Assembly (NCBI GenBank): GCA_018806985.1
Contig: JADANN010000383.1
Location: forward strand, 434,001-498,000
Direction: 5' to 3'
Origin: Angiostrongylus vasorum
Lineage: Eukaryota; Nematoda; Chromadorea; Rhabditida; Metastrongylidae
Length of the DNA stretch: 64,000 nt
The position numbers were made by a program, and so were the translations under genes. The notes under the pieces are model-generated. The model was given only the letters and a program-made list of their open reading frames with translations. It made no database searches and was not told where the DNA came from. Within the stretch, counting starts at the first letter, position 1. Each line of letters begins with the position of its first letter. This document shows, piece by piece, positions 11,336 to 23,530 of this stretch.

Positions 11336-12118
11336 GATAAACTGAGGTCAAATGAAGTCCAAAGATGCATAAAATAAGAAAACTCTTAAGAAAATTTCAC
11401 TTTTGGCAGCTCTCTGTTTTGTAAGGTTATCATGTAGTCCTAGTAAAGGAAAGAAGTTGGAGAAAATATTTCAAAAAACAACATTTTTCGAGGGCATGCA
11501 TTCCGCTGGGAGATTGGTGAAAACGTCCTGAGTAGATGACTAGATCTGAGGATAATTGGTGATGAATGTGGCAGATTTGGTGCAATTAAATTGTCCTCAT
11601 TACAACCGATTCAGTTTTCCACAAAAAATATTTCCAATTGTTCACTTGAGCGGCTCGCACTGAAGCGACATATCGATTTGGTATGAGGATGTAGCTGGAG
11701 TTCTGGTTGTCCATAAATACCGTAAGCCAAAATTGTACAAATCAAGTACTGTAGTTTCGAAGATGAGGTTATGTTCAGAAATTTGATACATACACCGTTA
11801 CGAAGCCTGAAGATATCCGTTTCCGAATGATTCTAACTAAGTCGCCTTCTAACAAGCAGTTTGAATTTGATGATTTTGAATCTGTCTGGACAAGGCATGA
11901 TCCACCACCGATTAGTTTCACACACCTTCTTTTTCACCACGATGAAGAAGGAGAATATGATCTACATATAGGCTCATTTTTAATTCACGTGTACACGGGA
12001 CAACACTCAAAGAATCTCTGCACGAAAACCGCGTGGAACTTTTTTTAATGTAAAGGGAAAATGTTACATTTGTTGCCGACGGGTTTGAAATTTCTGATTC
12101 ATCAGGTCTTTTCAAAAA
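11336..12118. other. Non-coding stretch
   Basis: No repeat family or exon recognised. A 73-codon open stretch at 11,827-12,048 has no features to support it. Confidence 0.4.
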
Positions 12119-12450
12119 CATATTAATACATCTATTTTTACATGACTCGTCATCATATCTACTGTGCGGATCCAAGCACTTCTTGCGTTCGATCCGCTTT
12201 CCTCGCATTCGTCGTCTACAAAGGCCTTCGAACATTTTGCGTGTTGTTTCGACTAGGGTTTGAGGGTTTCGTCTTCTTTCTGAATGTCGTAGAATTCTGG
12301 TCGACTCGGTTCTACGTTTAATCTTGGGAATAGCCAAGCTAAAGCGTTCCCCCATGTGGATTAGGGGATGACATCGCAAGGGGATCGAACCACAAACTCG
12401 CTTCCTGATGGACAACATGGCCAAACACTGCGCTACCTTCTCTCCCTAAG
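12119..12450 (-). repeat. SINE-D copy
   Basis: On the minus strand the head reads like a tRNA: ggtagcgcagtgtttggcc (box A) and tggttcgatcccc (box B). The body runs through 'gaattctacgacattcagaa' and ends near 'gatccgcacagtagatatga'. Copies at 19.2 and 31.7 kb share the order. Confidence 0.75.
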
Positions 12451-13852
12451 ATGACATACGGCAACAACTTTATGACATTCAACAGCTAACACTCGATGAA
12501 CAATGTCACGCCCACATTACTGAATGGAGGACAAAATTCATGAAAGTCGACATTTCTCATCATTGTCATTCTTTATGACGTCGGATTGTATCTAAACGAT
12601 TCAGCAACCATCATGAATCACTTTCAGCCGAAATTTCGCCAACGCAGAATATGCGGTTTATCATGGCATTGTTGCTGCCCTTACTTTTTGGTTATTACAA
12701 ACCCGCTTCTCTTCATAACAGATGTAAGGTAATAACAGGAAATACAGCCAGGATGATTACGGTGATAACGAGGAAAAAAAATAAGACGAAGAAGAAAAGA
12801 AGAAAAAAGAAGAAAAAAGAAAGAAGAAGCAATGGGGAGAAATCGAGATCAATTTCAAACACTTTCACAGTGCCGTGTGAGTTCTACACATTTCGTTTTG
12901 CAGCGGATACAGGGGCTGATCACACCCGTGATCGAAGCTAGCCGAGAGGCAAGTCAGCCCTTCGATCCTTCATCGTCGACGTCAGACCTCTCTGTTGACC
13001 ACTGTGTGTTCGTAATGCTTTGCATCCTGGATCGTGATCATAGGGAATATCTTGTATCCAACAGTGGCAGTTCATTCAATGCAATGTACCCCCATCGGAC
13101 ATCGTTGGTTCTGAACCTATTTGATGGTTTCAATTATTTGAAAACTTCCTGTGAAATCATCAAACTCATTTAAAGCCAGTGCGATGATTTCACGTCTCCG
13201 TATATTTATAAATACAATCTACAGCTGTATAAATAGAAGCGAACGCCGTCCTATAAACATGCAGTTTTTAAGTGGATACCGATTTTGTTCGGAGATGTTC
13301 GTTAAACGCTGGAAACTGCTTGGAAAATCTGTGAGGCAGCTGGCTAACAATAATATTACCAAGGGCAATTTATATATCGCAAAGACCGTCCAGCTGTTGG
13401 TCGTCTGAAAGTGGGTAAGTCCCGCCTTCATCCGAATTTTCGAAGGTAGTCTGTTCCGCTCTTTTCTTCAAAATCATAGAAGAAGAGTGACAATGGAGCA
13501 TTCTAAGAGCAAAAAGTAAGAAGAAGGCTAAGAGGGCTAACAGGTAGAGCAGCTAGAAAATTGTGAGCTGACCGTGAACCTATGGCATTGAGAACGATGG
13601 GAAGTTGCTCGTCTCCAATAATAGCATGAATTTTTTTCTTATGATAGAACTTGATGAATAATGGGAAATTGGAGAGTTCATCATCACTTCAACTGTGTCA
13701 CGTGATTCAATAAGTTTAGTGGAAAAAAAGGAAACTTCGGGAAGAAAACTTGCAGTATAATTTGCTCTTATTTTCAGCATTTCCTCGATTGTCTGTGCAA
13801 ACCCTCCTGTAGCAGTAAAAGAGAGAAAATAGTGAGTTTTCACAGAAAGAAA
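12451..13852. other. Non-coding stretch with a purine tract
   Basis: A GAA/AAG-rich tract lies at about 12,772-12,835. Elsewhere there are open stretches of no recognised identity (for example 12,832-13,173). Confidence 0.35.
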
Positions 13853-13956
13853 GAAGCAGAGAAGGAAGAGAAAGAGGAGACGGAAAAACACCAAGAATAA
13901 GAGAAAGGAAGCAGAGAAGGAAGAGAAAGAGGAGACGGAAAACACCAAGAATAAGA
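13853..13956. repeat. Two-copy tandem repeat, period about 55 bp
   Basis: The unit starting gaagcagagaaggaagag and ending caccaagaataaga occurs at 13,853-13,902 and again at 13,908-13,956, differing by one A in a homopolymer. Confidence 0.9.
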
Positions 13957-15800
13957 AAAAAGATCTCCCTATTTGAACGAGTCCCTCTAAAAAACCAACG
14001 TTAGAGGAAATGAAGATTTAGAATAACCAACAAAAGTGCTGCGGAGTTGTTCATAGCATTAATTGAACGTGATCATCTACAGAAAACTCGCCTATATTGC
14101 AGTAATTTTAGTTCTGGTAATAAATGCGACTAGAAAACTCAGACGAGGTGATCCCATGTACATTTATGAATAATTCCTTAACACCTTACGAACTGGCCTT
14201 ATTTAAGCTCGCGAGAAATTGATAGTTTTTGAGAGGAAGAAGAGATACATAGCTCGCGCTAGGTTAAACAAGGACGGTTCGTAAAACATTATTTTTTTCA
14301 TGCCGAGGGTTAAGTGAAAGTCGGTCTTTCAATGTCCTTAGTAGTTTGCCATCCCTGGCGTAGTTGTTCGATGTTCCTACTCACCGAACTGTAGTGTACA
14401 ATGGAAATGGTAGTTTATAAGGGATTTTCCATGTTCATTTCAGAGTCGAAATAGGAGCAACCCACGCTGGAACGCAGTGTGAGTTGTCTACCTCTTGCAG
14501 TGTTGTGTAATGCTTTCATGACCGTGCAATCGGAGACCACTGAACAACTCTGGCATGCCAGTGGACTAACGGAAATTGTACGAGCTCTAACCAGCAGATG
14601 ATTAACGGAACGGATGTAGATTAAACTGTTAGCAAAAAATAATGAAAAAATGTGACTGTCCGAAATACATGAAAAAAGAGAAGGAAAATCGTCTGTTATA
14701 TGTCGGAAAGAAGTCTTAATCAAATGGTGAATGAGAGCGTAGTGAAGCATGGAAAACGGAAAGAACATGAAATGATCCTTGGGCAGAGTCAAATTTAATC
14801 GAATGATGAATGAAACTGGAGTACAGCGACGAAAACATGAAATGTCTTCAAAACAATCAATAGAAAACAGCAGCCATGAAGAAAGTATATGACGAGGTAA
14901 TAAAACGACTGAATGGATCGTTTGTCATAGAGACGTTTTTCTTCGCGAATGACGTTTGTTCAATGTTAGGAGCACTAACTACTTGAACGAGATGAATAGT
15001 GAGCAGCAGCAGAAACCGTCTGCATGACTCTGGGAGGTTTCAAGAGAGTGTAGCCCTCATCCGTTCGATGAAGAAGTTCACCTTACTTTGTGCGATTACG
15101 CTCCTTGTTCACAGAACTCTTATGCCACCCCTACCGTTCATCGAATAGTTCACGGTCTCATCATGCGCTAGATGCATTCTCAGGTGTAGAACTCCAAATC
15201 CAAAAAGTTCATTCCATGCAGGGCCTAAATGAAAAAGGAGTTCGACGTTTCCAGCCGAAAGCCTGTGCAAGAAGAGATTAACCAGCTAACCATGGTCATC
15301 ACCTCGTTAAGGACTGTAAAGATAAAGTTTGATATACCAAAAACCTGAGGGTCATCATTTCGCTCAATTGAGCAGAAGGTATTGCGTAGCTTACCGATGT
15401 TCGTTCAATTTACCCCATGATTGGACGACTAAGGATGATTCATAAAGCAGCTACTACAAACTCTTCTGAAAACTACTCAGTGCATTCAACATCACATCAA
15501 GGTCTCTATGGCCTTTTCATTCAAAACATGCGCTGACTTAACGATATTCGGAGATCTTCTTTCAAGTTCAATTCTCATGACTGATGTCAAAAAAGACTTG
15601 ATTAACGAAGTAGATAATGTCGGCAAGCCGATGGAGAAACATTGAATGAGTTTTTGATCTCTTAGACAGATATGAGCCACGTATCTAAGGATATAACAAG
15701 AATAAACAAATATATTACTGCATACAAGCTGAACGAAGAGAATGAGAAGTGGACAACTCGAACAATTTACTCTTTTACCGAACACTACGTTGAGTTCATG
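13957..15800. other. Non-coding stretch with a PLE-tail-like relic
   Basis: A solo match to the PLE tail (catgccgagggttaagtgaa, followed by agtcggtc) lies at about 14,298-14,330. No recognised exon. Confidence 0.35.
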
Positions 15801-16187
15801 ACACTTGACACTTGAGCGGCCCGTCCTCACTAGTTATGTGGATCCCAGCATAATCTCCATTTTTCGAAAACTTGCTGGTTAAGCCATTGTGGTGCCCCGG
15901 AATCCCGCGGTCAGCCTGGCCAAAAATCTGCCCCAGATCTTCACCACCACAGACAGTCGCAGCCCTCGTGGATCAGAAGGAGATTTGCCACCATGCAACT
16001 TTGATCCCAGGACGGTGGTGGATCCTGGGATTGGTTTACTCTTAGCCAGGCTTCCTGATGGAAACGCCGGACTCCCTCAGCTTGGGAGACCCTGCTGGGG
16101 GGATGAGTCCCCCTGGTGTATACTGCAGTCCGACACCCAGGAACGCCTCCCAGCCATGATGAGGCGGTAAACCGTTGGAAGGACGTT
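15801..16187 (+). repeat. Family C interspersed repeat, near full length
   Basis: Runs from 'acttgagcggcccgtcctca' to 'gatgaggcggtaaaccgttg', about 390 bp. The same order appears at 28.2, 31.2, 46.8, 49.0, 55.0 and 60.7 kb. No tRNA boxes, coding potential or terminal inverted repeats were recognised, so its class is unknown. Confidence 0.85.
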
Positions 16188-16549
16188 AAGTTCATAGTGG
16201 TTTTAATTTGTTTTCGCACTTTCTCATGTAAAAACCAGAAGGACTAATGGGAACTACAATAAAAAAAACATTGCACGGAATTTTCTTATAAGCTATGTGC
16301 AAAACGGCATAGACGAACAGGGAACTTCTTAGTTTTGTTAGGTAACAGTTTGAAAGCCTAAGAATAATTTTATACCAAGAAGAGTTTAATAACTAATGAA
16401 TGATTGGATTTAGGATTTCCACTTCGTAATAGAACGAAAGGAATCTATGGATTGCTGTAGGTCAGGGGAAAAAATTGGAAAAAAAGATAAATTTCCATTA
16501 TTTTGCCAACCGACGGTCACATAAACTAGGTGTTAATGATCAATAAAAA
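16188..16549. other. Non-coding stretch
   Basis: AT-rich DNA between family C and SINE-A. Nothing recognised. Confidence 0.4.
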
Positions 16550-16821
16550 GGATAAAGCTCTCGGCGTTGATCAAGCCCTGAGGGATGCGCCATGCATTCG
16601 ACTTCATTAAGTATCGCTGGAGGTGATTGAATGCATATTTGGCTCTTTACAATGACTCGAGGTGGCTTACCGATGTATCGGACCAGTGTTGTTATCCTCC
16701 CAGACAAGTCTGATACCGATATACCGAGCTCGGCGGGTTGGAAGGCTTGGTGAGCCTTGGGAGTTGGGATAGATCCCGAGTGTATTGCAGGGTGCTTCCG
16801 ACCACTGCGCCGCACGCGCCC
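16550..16821 (-). repeat. SINE-A copy, full length
   Basis: The minus-strand head near 16,821 (gggcgcgtgcggcgcagtgg, box A) is followed by a box-B-like region. The body includes the gcattcgacttcatt block, and the 3' end at the left carries ggataaag. Confidence 0.85.
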
Positions 16822-17574
16822 TTTAGATGATCAATACCATCTTATTAATCAAAGAAGTTAAATCTCATCTTTCCTTTTGTTTACTAAAAGGAGGAGACAG
16901 AGATGATAACGAAAGCGGCAAGTGTAAACTTTTTTTCAACAAACTATATCTTTTCTGGATTGGAAGGTCAGTTAGTACAAAAACAAGTATGAAATATTTT
17001 GTCAACAATTTTGTACGTATGTTAGCGCAGAAGACCCGACCGAAGCCTTATAACCATAAGTCAACAATAGTTTGAAAAAAATTAGTGTTTTTTAAAGAGG
17101 ATTGTTTCAGAACGAGAGAAAAAAAAAGGTTAAAAAAGAAGCAAGCTAGCAACAGAATGAACTGAGCCGAAAGTACAGAAGGAATCGTACTATTCAGATG
17201 AGCATTTTAAGAAAACAAGAAAAAGAAGATCAGGAAAAAATAAGCTAGATATAGAGTAGGATGGAAGTAAAGATGAAGGAAAAAAAATAGGAAGCAATAA
17301 AGAAGAAGCCAGAGAGAAAGGAAGTGAGAGGGGGACAGGCAGAGCAAGGGAAAGAAAGTTTAAAACGATACATGTGAGAAAGGAACGATCTTTAGGGTCT
17401 GCAATTAAAGAAAACCGAAATTCTATCCAAAAAAAGAAACGGTATGAAATTTATGCGATGATGATTTTATTCAAGATGCTAGGCAACGAAGCGAAGATTT
17501 ATCGTTCACGGATAATTCGTTAACTGCTGGTGACGAACGGACGAGCGGAAGCGATGAAATCCACCACCCATCAT
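16822..17574. other. Non-coding stretch with purine-rich DNA
   Basis: Rich in GAA/AAG between about 17,100 and 17,360. No exon or repeat family recognised. Confidence 0.4.
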
Positions 17575-17722
17575 CCTCCGTTCGTTCTTTCTTTCGTTCG
17601 TTCATCCTTCCGTGGGTCCATCCATTGACCTATCTATTCGCCCACTCTTCCATGCATCCATCCATTCGGCCATTCTTCCGTCCATTCATCCATCCGTTTG
17701 TCCGTCCGTCTGTCCATCCCAC
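17575..17722. repeat. Degenerate tetranucleotide repeat
   Basis: Runs of ttcg, then catc/cattc and gtcc units, imperfect throughout. Minus-strand reading through it is repeat-driven. Confidence 0.8.
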
Positions 17723-18410
17723 TTGGCTCCGCTCTGGTGACGATCTCCGACAGCGTAGGCAGTGAAATCTGATACGAGCAGATCTCAAGACGGTTCGAGA
17801 AAAAACACGGCGAACGACGTCCCAGCGAGAATAAACACAGCGGCGCCAAATGACGATGTCACTAAAAACCTTTGTACTTTCTGTAAAATTTTATTTTTAT
17901 CTTTTATCTATTATTTGTTTGTTAATTAGCCTCTTTTTTTCATCAATCCAGTTGGTTTTTAAGTGTCATAAAGTGGTAAACTGGCTTGAGGCTTTACTTA
18001 GGTAAAAGGTGAAACTAGAAATTATTTTGGATTCATTTCTAAAAGTGACTTTTCAAACGGAAGAACTAATCAATAAAATCGGTATGCATTGTTGGATGTC
18101 ATCTGCCAGCCAGCTGACAATGTAGCGGTTGAGTTTCAGTGAGGTTGATCGAATTGAGAAAGCACCGAAAAAGAACTCATTTCAGGTGTTCTCAGGAAGG
18201 ACTTAATCCTAGATGAAGATGAATGCCATCATTTACTGAAGAACAAGTGGGATTATGGGATTCTAGAAAATGAATAAAACCATGAAAATTCAGTTAGAGA
18301 AGAAATGACATAAGCTGACACATTTCTCTATGCATAATGGTTTCTCGGCACACAACGACTCTCTCTCTTGAGAGAACTGGAAGAGAATGGAGAGAATAAA
18401 CAGGCTTAAT
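17723..18410. other. Non-coding stretch
   Basis: AT-rich, nothing recognised. Confidence 0.4.
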
Positions 18411-18732
18411 AGGTTTGCCTTTCATCTGATTCAGATCATCATCATCACTACCATCACCATCATCATTTTCATCAACATAGCCAGCTCAACCTTCACCAAC
18501 GAGAGCAGCAGCCACAGCCACCACCACCATCAACCACCTATGCCACCAGCAACCATAAATCAATACGAAAATGACTAGAGTCCATATATATGGATGGCAT
18601 TCATTGTGAGTGTGCAACATTTTCCCGAGAGATTCCGAATAAACAATGCAAGCAGAGATCGATGTGGAAGCAGTCCAGCCTCAGCGATGACGATGACGTC
18701 AATCAATTTCTCAGTGAAAGTCATCACATCTG
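18411..18732 (+). CDS. Weak candidate exon(s): His/Gln/Pro-rich then acidic tail
   Basis: Unrecognised. One frame is open from 18,411 to 18,567 and codes CLSSDSD, a His-rich run, then QREQQPQPPPP and a basic end, closing at a TGA. The same frame reopens at once, with an ATG at 18,589, and ends QSSLSDDDDVNQFLSESHHI before a TGA at about 18,730. Both halves look protein-like. However, (CAT)n and (CCA)n microsatellite sequence can give such composition by chance, and a stop separates them. An acceptor-like 'ttaatag' precedes 18,411. It may be the 3' end of a host gene, a pseudogene, or a chance frame. Confidence 0.2.
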
Positions 18733-19172
18733 AATCACTACAGTATGCATTGTAGAACATGTTTTTCCATGAAGTCGATGAAGGAAAAAGCAGCAAAATT
18801 CCTCTTGGCACTATCACTGCATGTCGGTTTAACTCTTAGCATATGTATATTACAGTAAGACTTGTAAAACAAAACGTTTGAAGTGAGAGAAACAGTCATA
18901 AAGCAATCGCAACGAAAGCAACACAAAGCAACAAAAGACGAACATTTGCGCAAAAAAAGCAGAAAAAATCTGAATATGATATTCCCGAAGGAAAAAAAAA
19001 CGGAAGAAAAAAAGGAAAAAGTTGAGAGCTAGGCCATAAACCTGGTAATGTTCGCAAACCATTGATCAGCGTCCGTTGTAATTTTCAATAGCTTATTATC
19101 AAAAACACGTTTTAAACACTGGTTGACTAAAATTAGCCCGTTTAGTAACATTATAGCCATCATATTTGTAAA
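18733..19172. other. Non-coding stretch
   Basis: Purine-rich, with poly-A runs near 18,950-19,020. Nothing recognised. Confidence 0.4.
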
Positions 19173-19470
19173 GGTGAATGGAGGTAGCACAGCGGTTAGT
19201 GATGCAGTTTATTAGGAATCAAAGTACTGGTTCGACTCCCTCCCAACGCTGTCCCCGCAATCCATATGAGAAAGCCTTAGCCGGTTATCACCAAGATTTG
19301 AAGAACAGTCGACTCGACCAGCATTCTATGACATTCATGAGGAAGACAAAATGCTCAAGCAGCGGCCGAAGCAACGCGCGAAATGTTCCGAGACCTTAAT
19401 GGACGATGAATCAAGTGAAACGAATCGAATACAAGAAGTGCTGGGATCCACATTATAGATGTGATAAAGG
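19173..19470 (+). repeat. SINE-D copy
   Basis: tRNA-like head ggaggtagcacagcggttag (box A) and ctggttcgactcc (box B). The body carries 'agcattctatgacattcatg' and ends with 'tgggatccacattatagatg'. Confidence 0.75.
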
Positions 19471-20752
19471 ACCATGTAAAAAAAAAGATAAAAAGGGATA
19501 GTATTGGGAAGGAATTCAGCAGCGACGGCCGGCTGATCAGTCTATCAATCGGTCTGGATTCTACCACCAGAAGCTGTGGCGTGAACGTCATAACGAACGC
19601 GATACATCCACGAATGCAACAAATCGACAATGTGGTTGGTGACGTCGCCAATTTGAGGTGTGCCTAGTCGAACAATCTCCGGTCCCAAAATGTGCGAATG
19701 CATTCATAATAGAGCTCACTCCCTTTTTTAAACGACAAAAAAACATCTCCGTCGGCATACCACCGTCATAATGTCTTCAAAACAGGACGAACATAGAAGA
19801 ATTACGGGCAAAAAACGGCTGGGAAGCGCCAACTATAGTCTTGGAATTTCGTGCCAACTATAGCCCTGGGTTTTTTCCAGCACAGTACACTTCGTTGTAC
19901 TGAACACTTGGTAACATTTCCCTTTTTTTTCATTTTTCCGTTATGATATATTGTAAATATGTCCTTGAACGCAATGGATTTGTATTTTGCCTAATAAATT
20001 AATAGTAACATGACAGAGGTTACCATAGCAATCCATTTTATTGAGATTTATGAACATCCTAACATTTTCATGAAAAAGTGTTCCCATAATCATAAAATTG
20101 TTCATGTCAGTTAGTTACTTACTTGTCGACCTACTTCACTAACAAAGCCCATTTTAGCATAAACTCTAACTGGTATTCTGGTGGTTTGTGAGGCTTTTTT
20201 TTCGTAAGGCTCGTAACCATGACTAGCCATGATCCCTATCACAAGCAGTCATCAAGCCTCGTGGATCGGTGGAGCTTCGTTTGAACTTAACGTCAACGTT
20301 TCATACGAACAAGGATTTATAGTTTAAGTGTGATCTTCGCTGGGAAAAAAGAAAAAAACGAAACGGCAAAAGACTCTTAAGTGGGTGTTTGAATAAGAAT
20401 GTCGACCTCAGCTTGCTTCTAAGCTTGGATCAGTCTGTGCAGAAAATGATTCATATCGTCCAAGAACAATGTGTTACAGGCATTTGGGAGGAAAGGTCAG
20501 GAAGCAACAGGAAAACAAAACTCAAAAAAAAATCATCAGAATGCAGTGCCACAAAAAATACTTGATATTTAAAATTTAACAGCATTATCAGATTCAATAA
20601 CCTCTCACGAAGATTCAAATTGCCCTAGAAAACTGCTTGGATTTGTAGGTGTATGAAGTGTTTCCATAATCTGACTTACGGATAAGGAATCATGTGTCTA
20701 TGGGAAACCCTTAAACGAAAGCCTATTGAACGCAATATGATTACCAATACCC
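19471..20752. other. Non-coding stretch with one GC-richer open patch
   Basis: 19,461-19,667 is open on both strands and GC-richer than its surroundings, directly behind SINE-D. I could not assign it. The rest is AT-rich. Confidence 0.35.
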
Positions 20753-20905
20753 GACCCGGATGGTGTGGTGGTGAACGCGTTAGCACTAATGGCGCGTTCG
20801 TTCCACACCGCAGACACCTGCGATCCGGAGTTTTGCAAATATCTCAGCATCATTGCGGTTTTATCACACCCTACTGTGAAAAAATTCTAATTGGCAGTAA
20901 ATAAA
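20753..20905 (+). repeat. SINE-B copy, near full length
   Basis: Head gacccggatggtgtggtgg, box-B-like gcgcgttcgttcc, tail block 'gttttgcaaatatctcagca', ending with 'ggcagtaaataaagaa'. Confidence 0.85.
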
Positions 20906-22197
20906 GAAGTTAGCTAACAATGGCTACCAATATTATGTTTTTTTCTCAATACAAAGCTGAATTTTCTGAATTTTACGGGAATCGTTCAAGAAACTGAGTC
21001 GAATTCAACGCCGTCAACATATAACGGACCGTGCGCATTGACTTCAATGCATGCAGCAAGAAAATTAGTGGCTGCTTCTAAGTTTAAGGCGGTTTATCCC
21101 AACTTTCACTGAATTTCAAAATTTGATATAAAAGCTTCTGGAGTCTATAGATCTTTATGAAAAGATATCCTACTTTACTATGATGAAATTCTCATTTTTT
21201 GCAGTCCAAAAAATGCACAACATATCGCGTTTTGTTTCGAAGCTTATATTTTAAGCGCCGACGTGACTGAACAAACGAGTGGATTTCACCCAGCAAGGCA
21301 CATAACGGTGGCATCCATTACATCGTTGACACAAATTTGCACGTTTGCTCATTAAAAAAAAAGTTCCAAAAATCTAAAAAGCTTCTTGGTTCTTCGCATA
21401 TTGAAATTTCCGAATATTCTAGGGCAAAGCCTTTCTTTAGACCAGTGAAGCGCTTAGGTTCTCAAGTGCCTCGTGAAGAAACCTACAATTGTCCGAGAAT
21501 ATTTTTTAAAGTTTTTTTTGTCATCTTTTCTATGAACTTCTTCTGGGGAGGCAATGATTCCCAACCCTGGCTTACTACTGGACAGGTTTCTGGATAGAAA
21601 TTTCGAATTTACCTATCTTGCTGAAGATGTGAACCCTTGTTGCACATCGCCGGACGACATTATAACAATACCAACCACTACAAGAAACACCAGGGTGTTA
21701 AATAATATTGCGTTTTCATTGGATTCAGTTTCTACTTAAGCTTCATATAATTATACATTAAGGGATTTCAGAACTCGCCTACTACGACGAATCGCTATAA
21801 GTGAGGTGTTGCAATGTGCGCTTGCATTTTTCCAGTTCTTTAGCTACTTTTCATCGTCGCAAATCGATGGAGAAGCGGCATGACAGCTGAAAGATGACAG
21901 AAGAACAGCACTCAGACATCACGGAAAACTCAAACTGACTAGAATTCTCCTTAAGCAAGGGAAAAAGAAGAAAACGAAAGTGAATGAAGGTGAAGGTAGA
22001 AGATCGTCTACCAGTCGTTCGTCTTTGAGTCTCATCGTCAGCTGACAGCGTCATAGTGCGTTTATTTTTTATCATCTAACAAGTAAAAAAGCAAAAAACC
22101 ACTAACCTCTGCTATTTGATGAATGTGCACTAACAGAACCAGGCCGAAAAGTGAGGAAAACAAAACAAACTGCTGAACAGACACCCATCGATGTACA
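20906..22197. other. Non-coding stretch
   Basis: No recognised exon or repeat. Open stretches at 21,337-21,597 and 21,554-21,739 lack features that would support them. Confidence 0.4.
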
Positions 22198-22300
22198 TTC
22201 ATACACACATACATACGACAGACACACCTACATACCAACATTTAGGCACATACATACACACATCGTATACATACATAGACACACATATATACACAGCACG
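22198..22300. repeat. Imperfect CATA/CACA repeat
   Basis: Interleaved cata, caca and tata units. The open frames across it are repeat-driven. Confidence 0.8.
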
Positions 22301-22386
22301 AATGTTGGCGAATACAAAAAAGAAACGCAACTGTTGCATGATTTCAGCGGTGAATATGATTTTGACACTAATCAATATCTATCCTT

Positions 22387-22510
22387 TCCATGATAAGCTT
22401 ACACGAGATTGATAAAGGTTATCAACCTCGTGCAAGAATATCGTAGAAAGAAATACATACTTATTAGTCATACCGAGGTTAAAGGAAAGTCGGTTTTGAA
22501 ATATTGTTAT
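22387..22510. mobile_element. PLE relic: arm tips plus tail only
   Basis: gataagcttacacgagattg and its near inverted copy ttatcaacctcgtgcaagaa sit about 5 bp apart. After about 40 bp there follows a PLE tail match (cataccgaggttaaaggaaa). This is the ends-only residue of the PLE architecture seen in PLE1-3. Confidence 0.5.
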
Positions 22511-23320
22511 GCTTTGCACTAGCTGATTTTGACACTATTTCTATCTGATAGCTCATTTCATACACTACACTCGTCTTGCACCTCTTGCACGTTGTGAAGA
22601 GTAAAGGTATTAGTGTCAAACAAAATCCAAAAGAAAAAACTAAAAAAAACCGGTTTCATTGGCTTCTTCTCGGTAATGAACACTCAACTAGACCTCTTTG
22701 ACAAAAGCATGAATCCTACGGACTCCAGCAGATTTTCCATTGCTTCGAATGATTAAGCAGCTTCTTCTTCTTTGGATTCAAGAAATGACCATACCAGGGT
22801 ATTCTTAGGTAATCAGCACGCTGGTGCACATCAGCTTCTTGGATTGAATGAAGAGATTATCCACTTTGCGATGACGTTTATACTAGGCTTCTGCCAACGT
22901 TAATTACTGGAATTGGTTTACTTTTAACTGAACTTCCGAATGAAAATGGCGAAGCCCTTATGCAAAACCTTTAGAGGTCATATTGAGAGATGACATTATT
23001 CAGTTAAATATCAATAATGAAGGATATATTGCTTAAAAAATGAAACACTTCAGAACTAGAAAGGTTAAACTTCATTTAGCCTGCCACTTATCAAACCATT
23101 ACTGGGTCTACCAACGGAACTAAGACGAAGTAAAATCAGAAATAAAAAAGAACCAGAATGAAGTATGAAGAATTTTTTCTGAACCATCTTAATGAAAAGA
23201 ATAACGTGAAAGGATTTGGAGGTCCTAAATGATGACATTTCAATAATAAAAATAAAAAAAACGTAGTAAGCAGTAAGAAGAACTTAGTAGTCGAAGGCAG
23301 TCGGATACACTTAATATGAT
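22511..23320. other. Non-coding stretch
   Basis: AT-rich, nothing recognised. Confidence 0.4.
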
Positions 23321-23530
23321 ATGAAAACACTGATAGCAAAGGAAGTAAATGACAAATCGGACAGGGCTATCAAACAAGCGAAGAAAAAAACAGCACAGTC
23401 TGGGAAAAAAGAATCATCAACAATGATCGGAAGCAGAGCAGACAAAAAAGATGCATCGATTAAGCCGATAAGCAAGTCTTACATCACGGGAGGATCACGT
23501 TCGAGACAAACGACACAGCTCAGCACGAAA
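23321..23530 (+). CDS. Weak candidate exon, Lys/Ser-rich
   Basis: Unrecognised. An open segment codes a Lys/Ser-rich peptide (QAKKKTAQSGKKESS, then TQLSTK) and ends at a possible phase-0 donor, AAA then gttcgg. It could be followed by the phase-0 candidate at 26,321. No domain is visible and low-complexity composition could mislead. Confidence 0.2.

Noticed and set aside
12380..12450. tRNA-like head of SINE-D as a tRNA gene
   Set aside because: The same head-plus-body unit recurs at 19.2 and 31.9 kb, so it is a SINE.
22151..22412. Thr/His/Tyr-rich open frames
   Set aside because: Driven by the cata/caca microsatellite.
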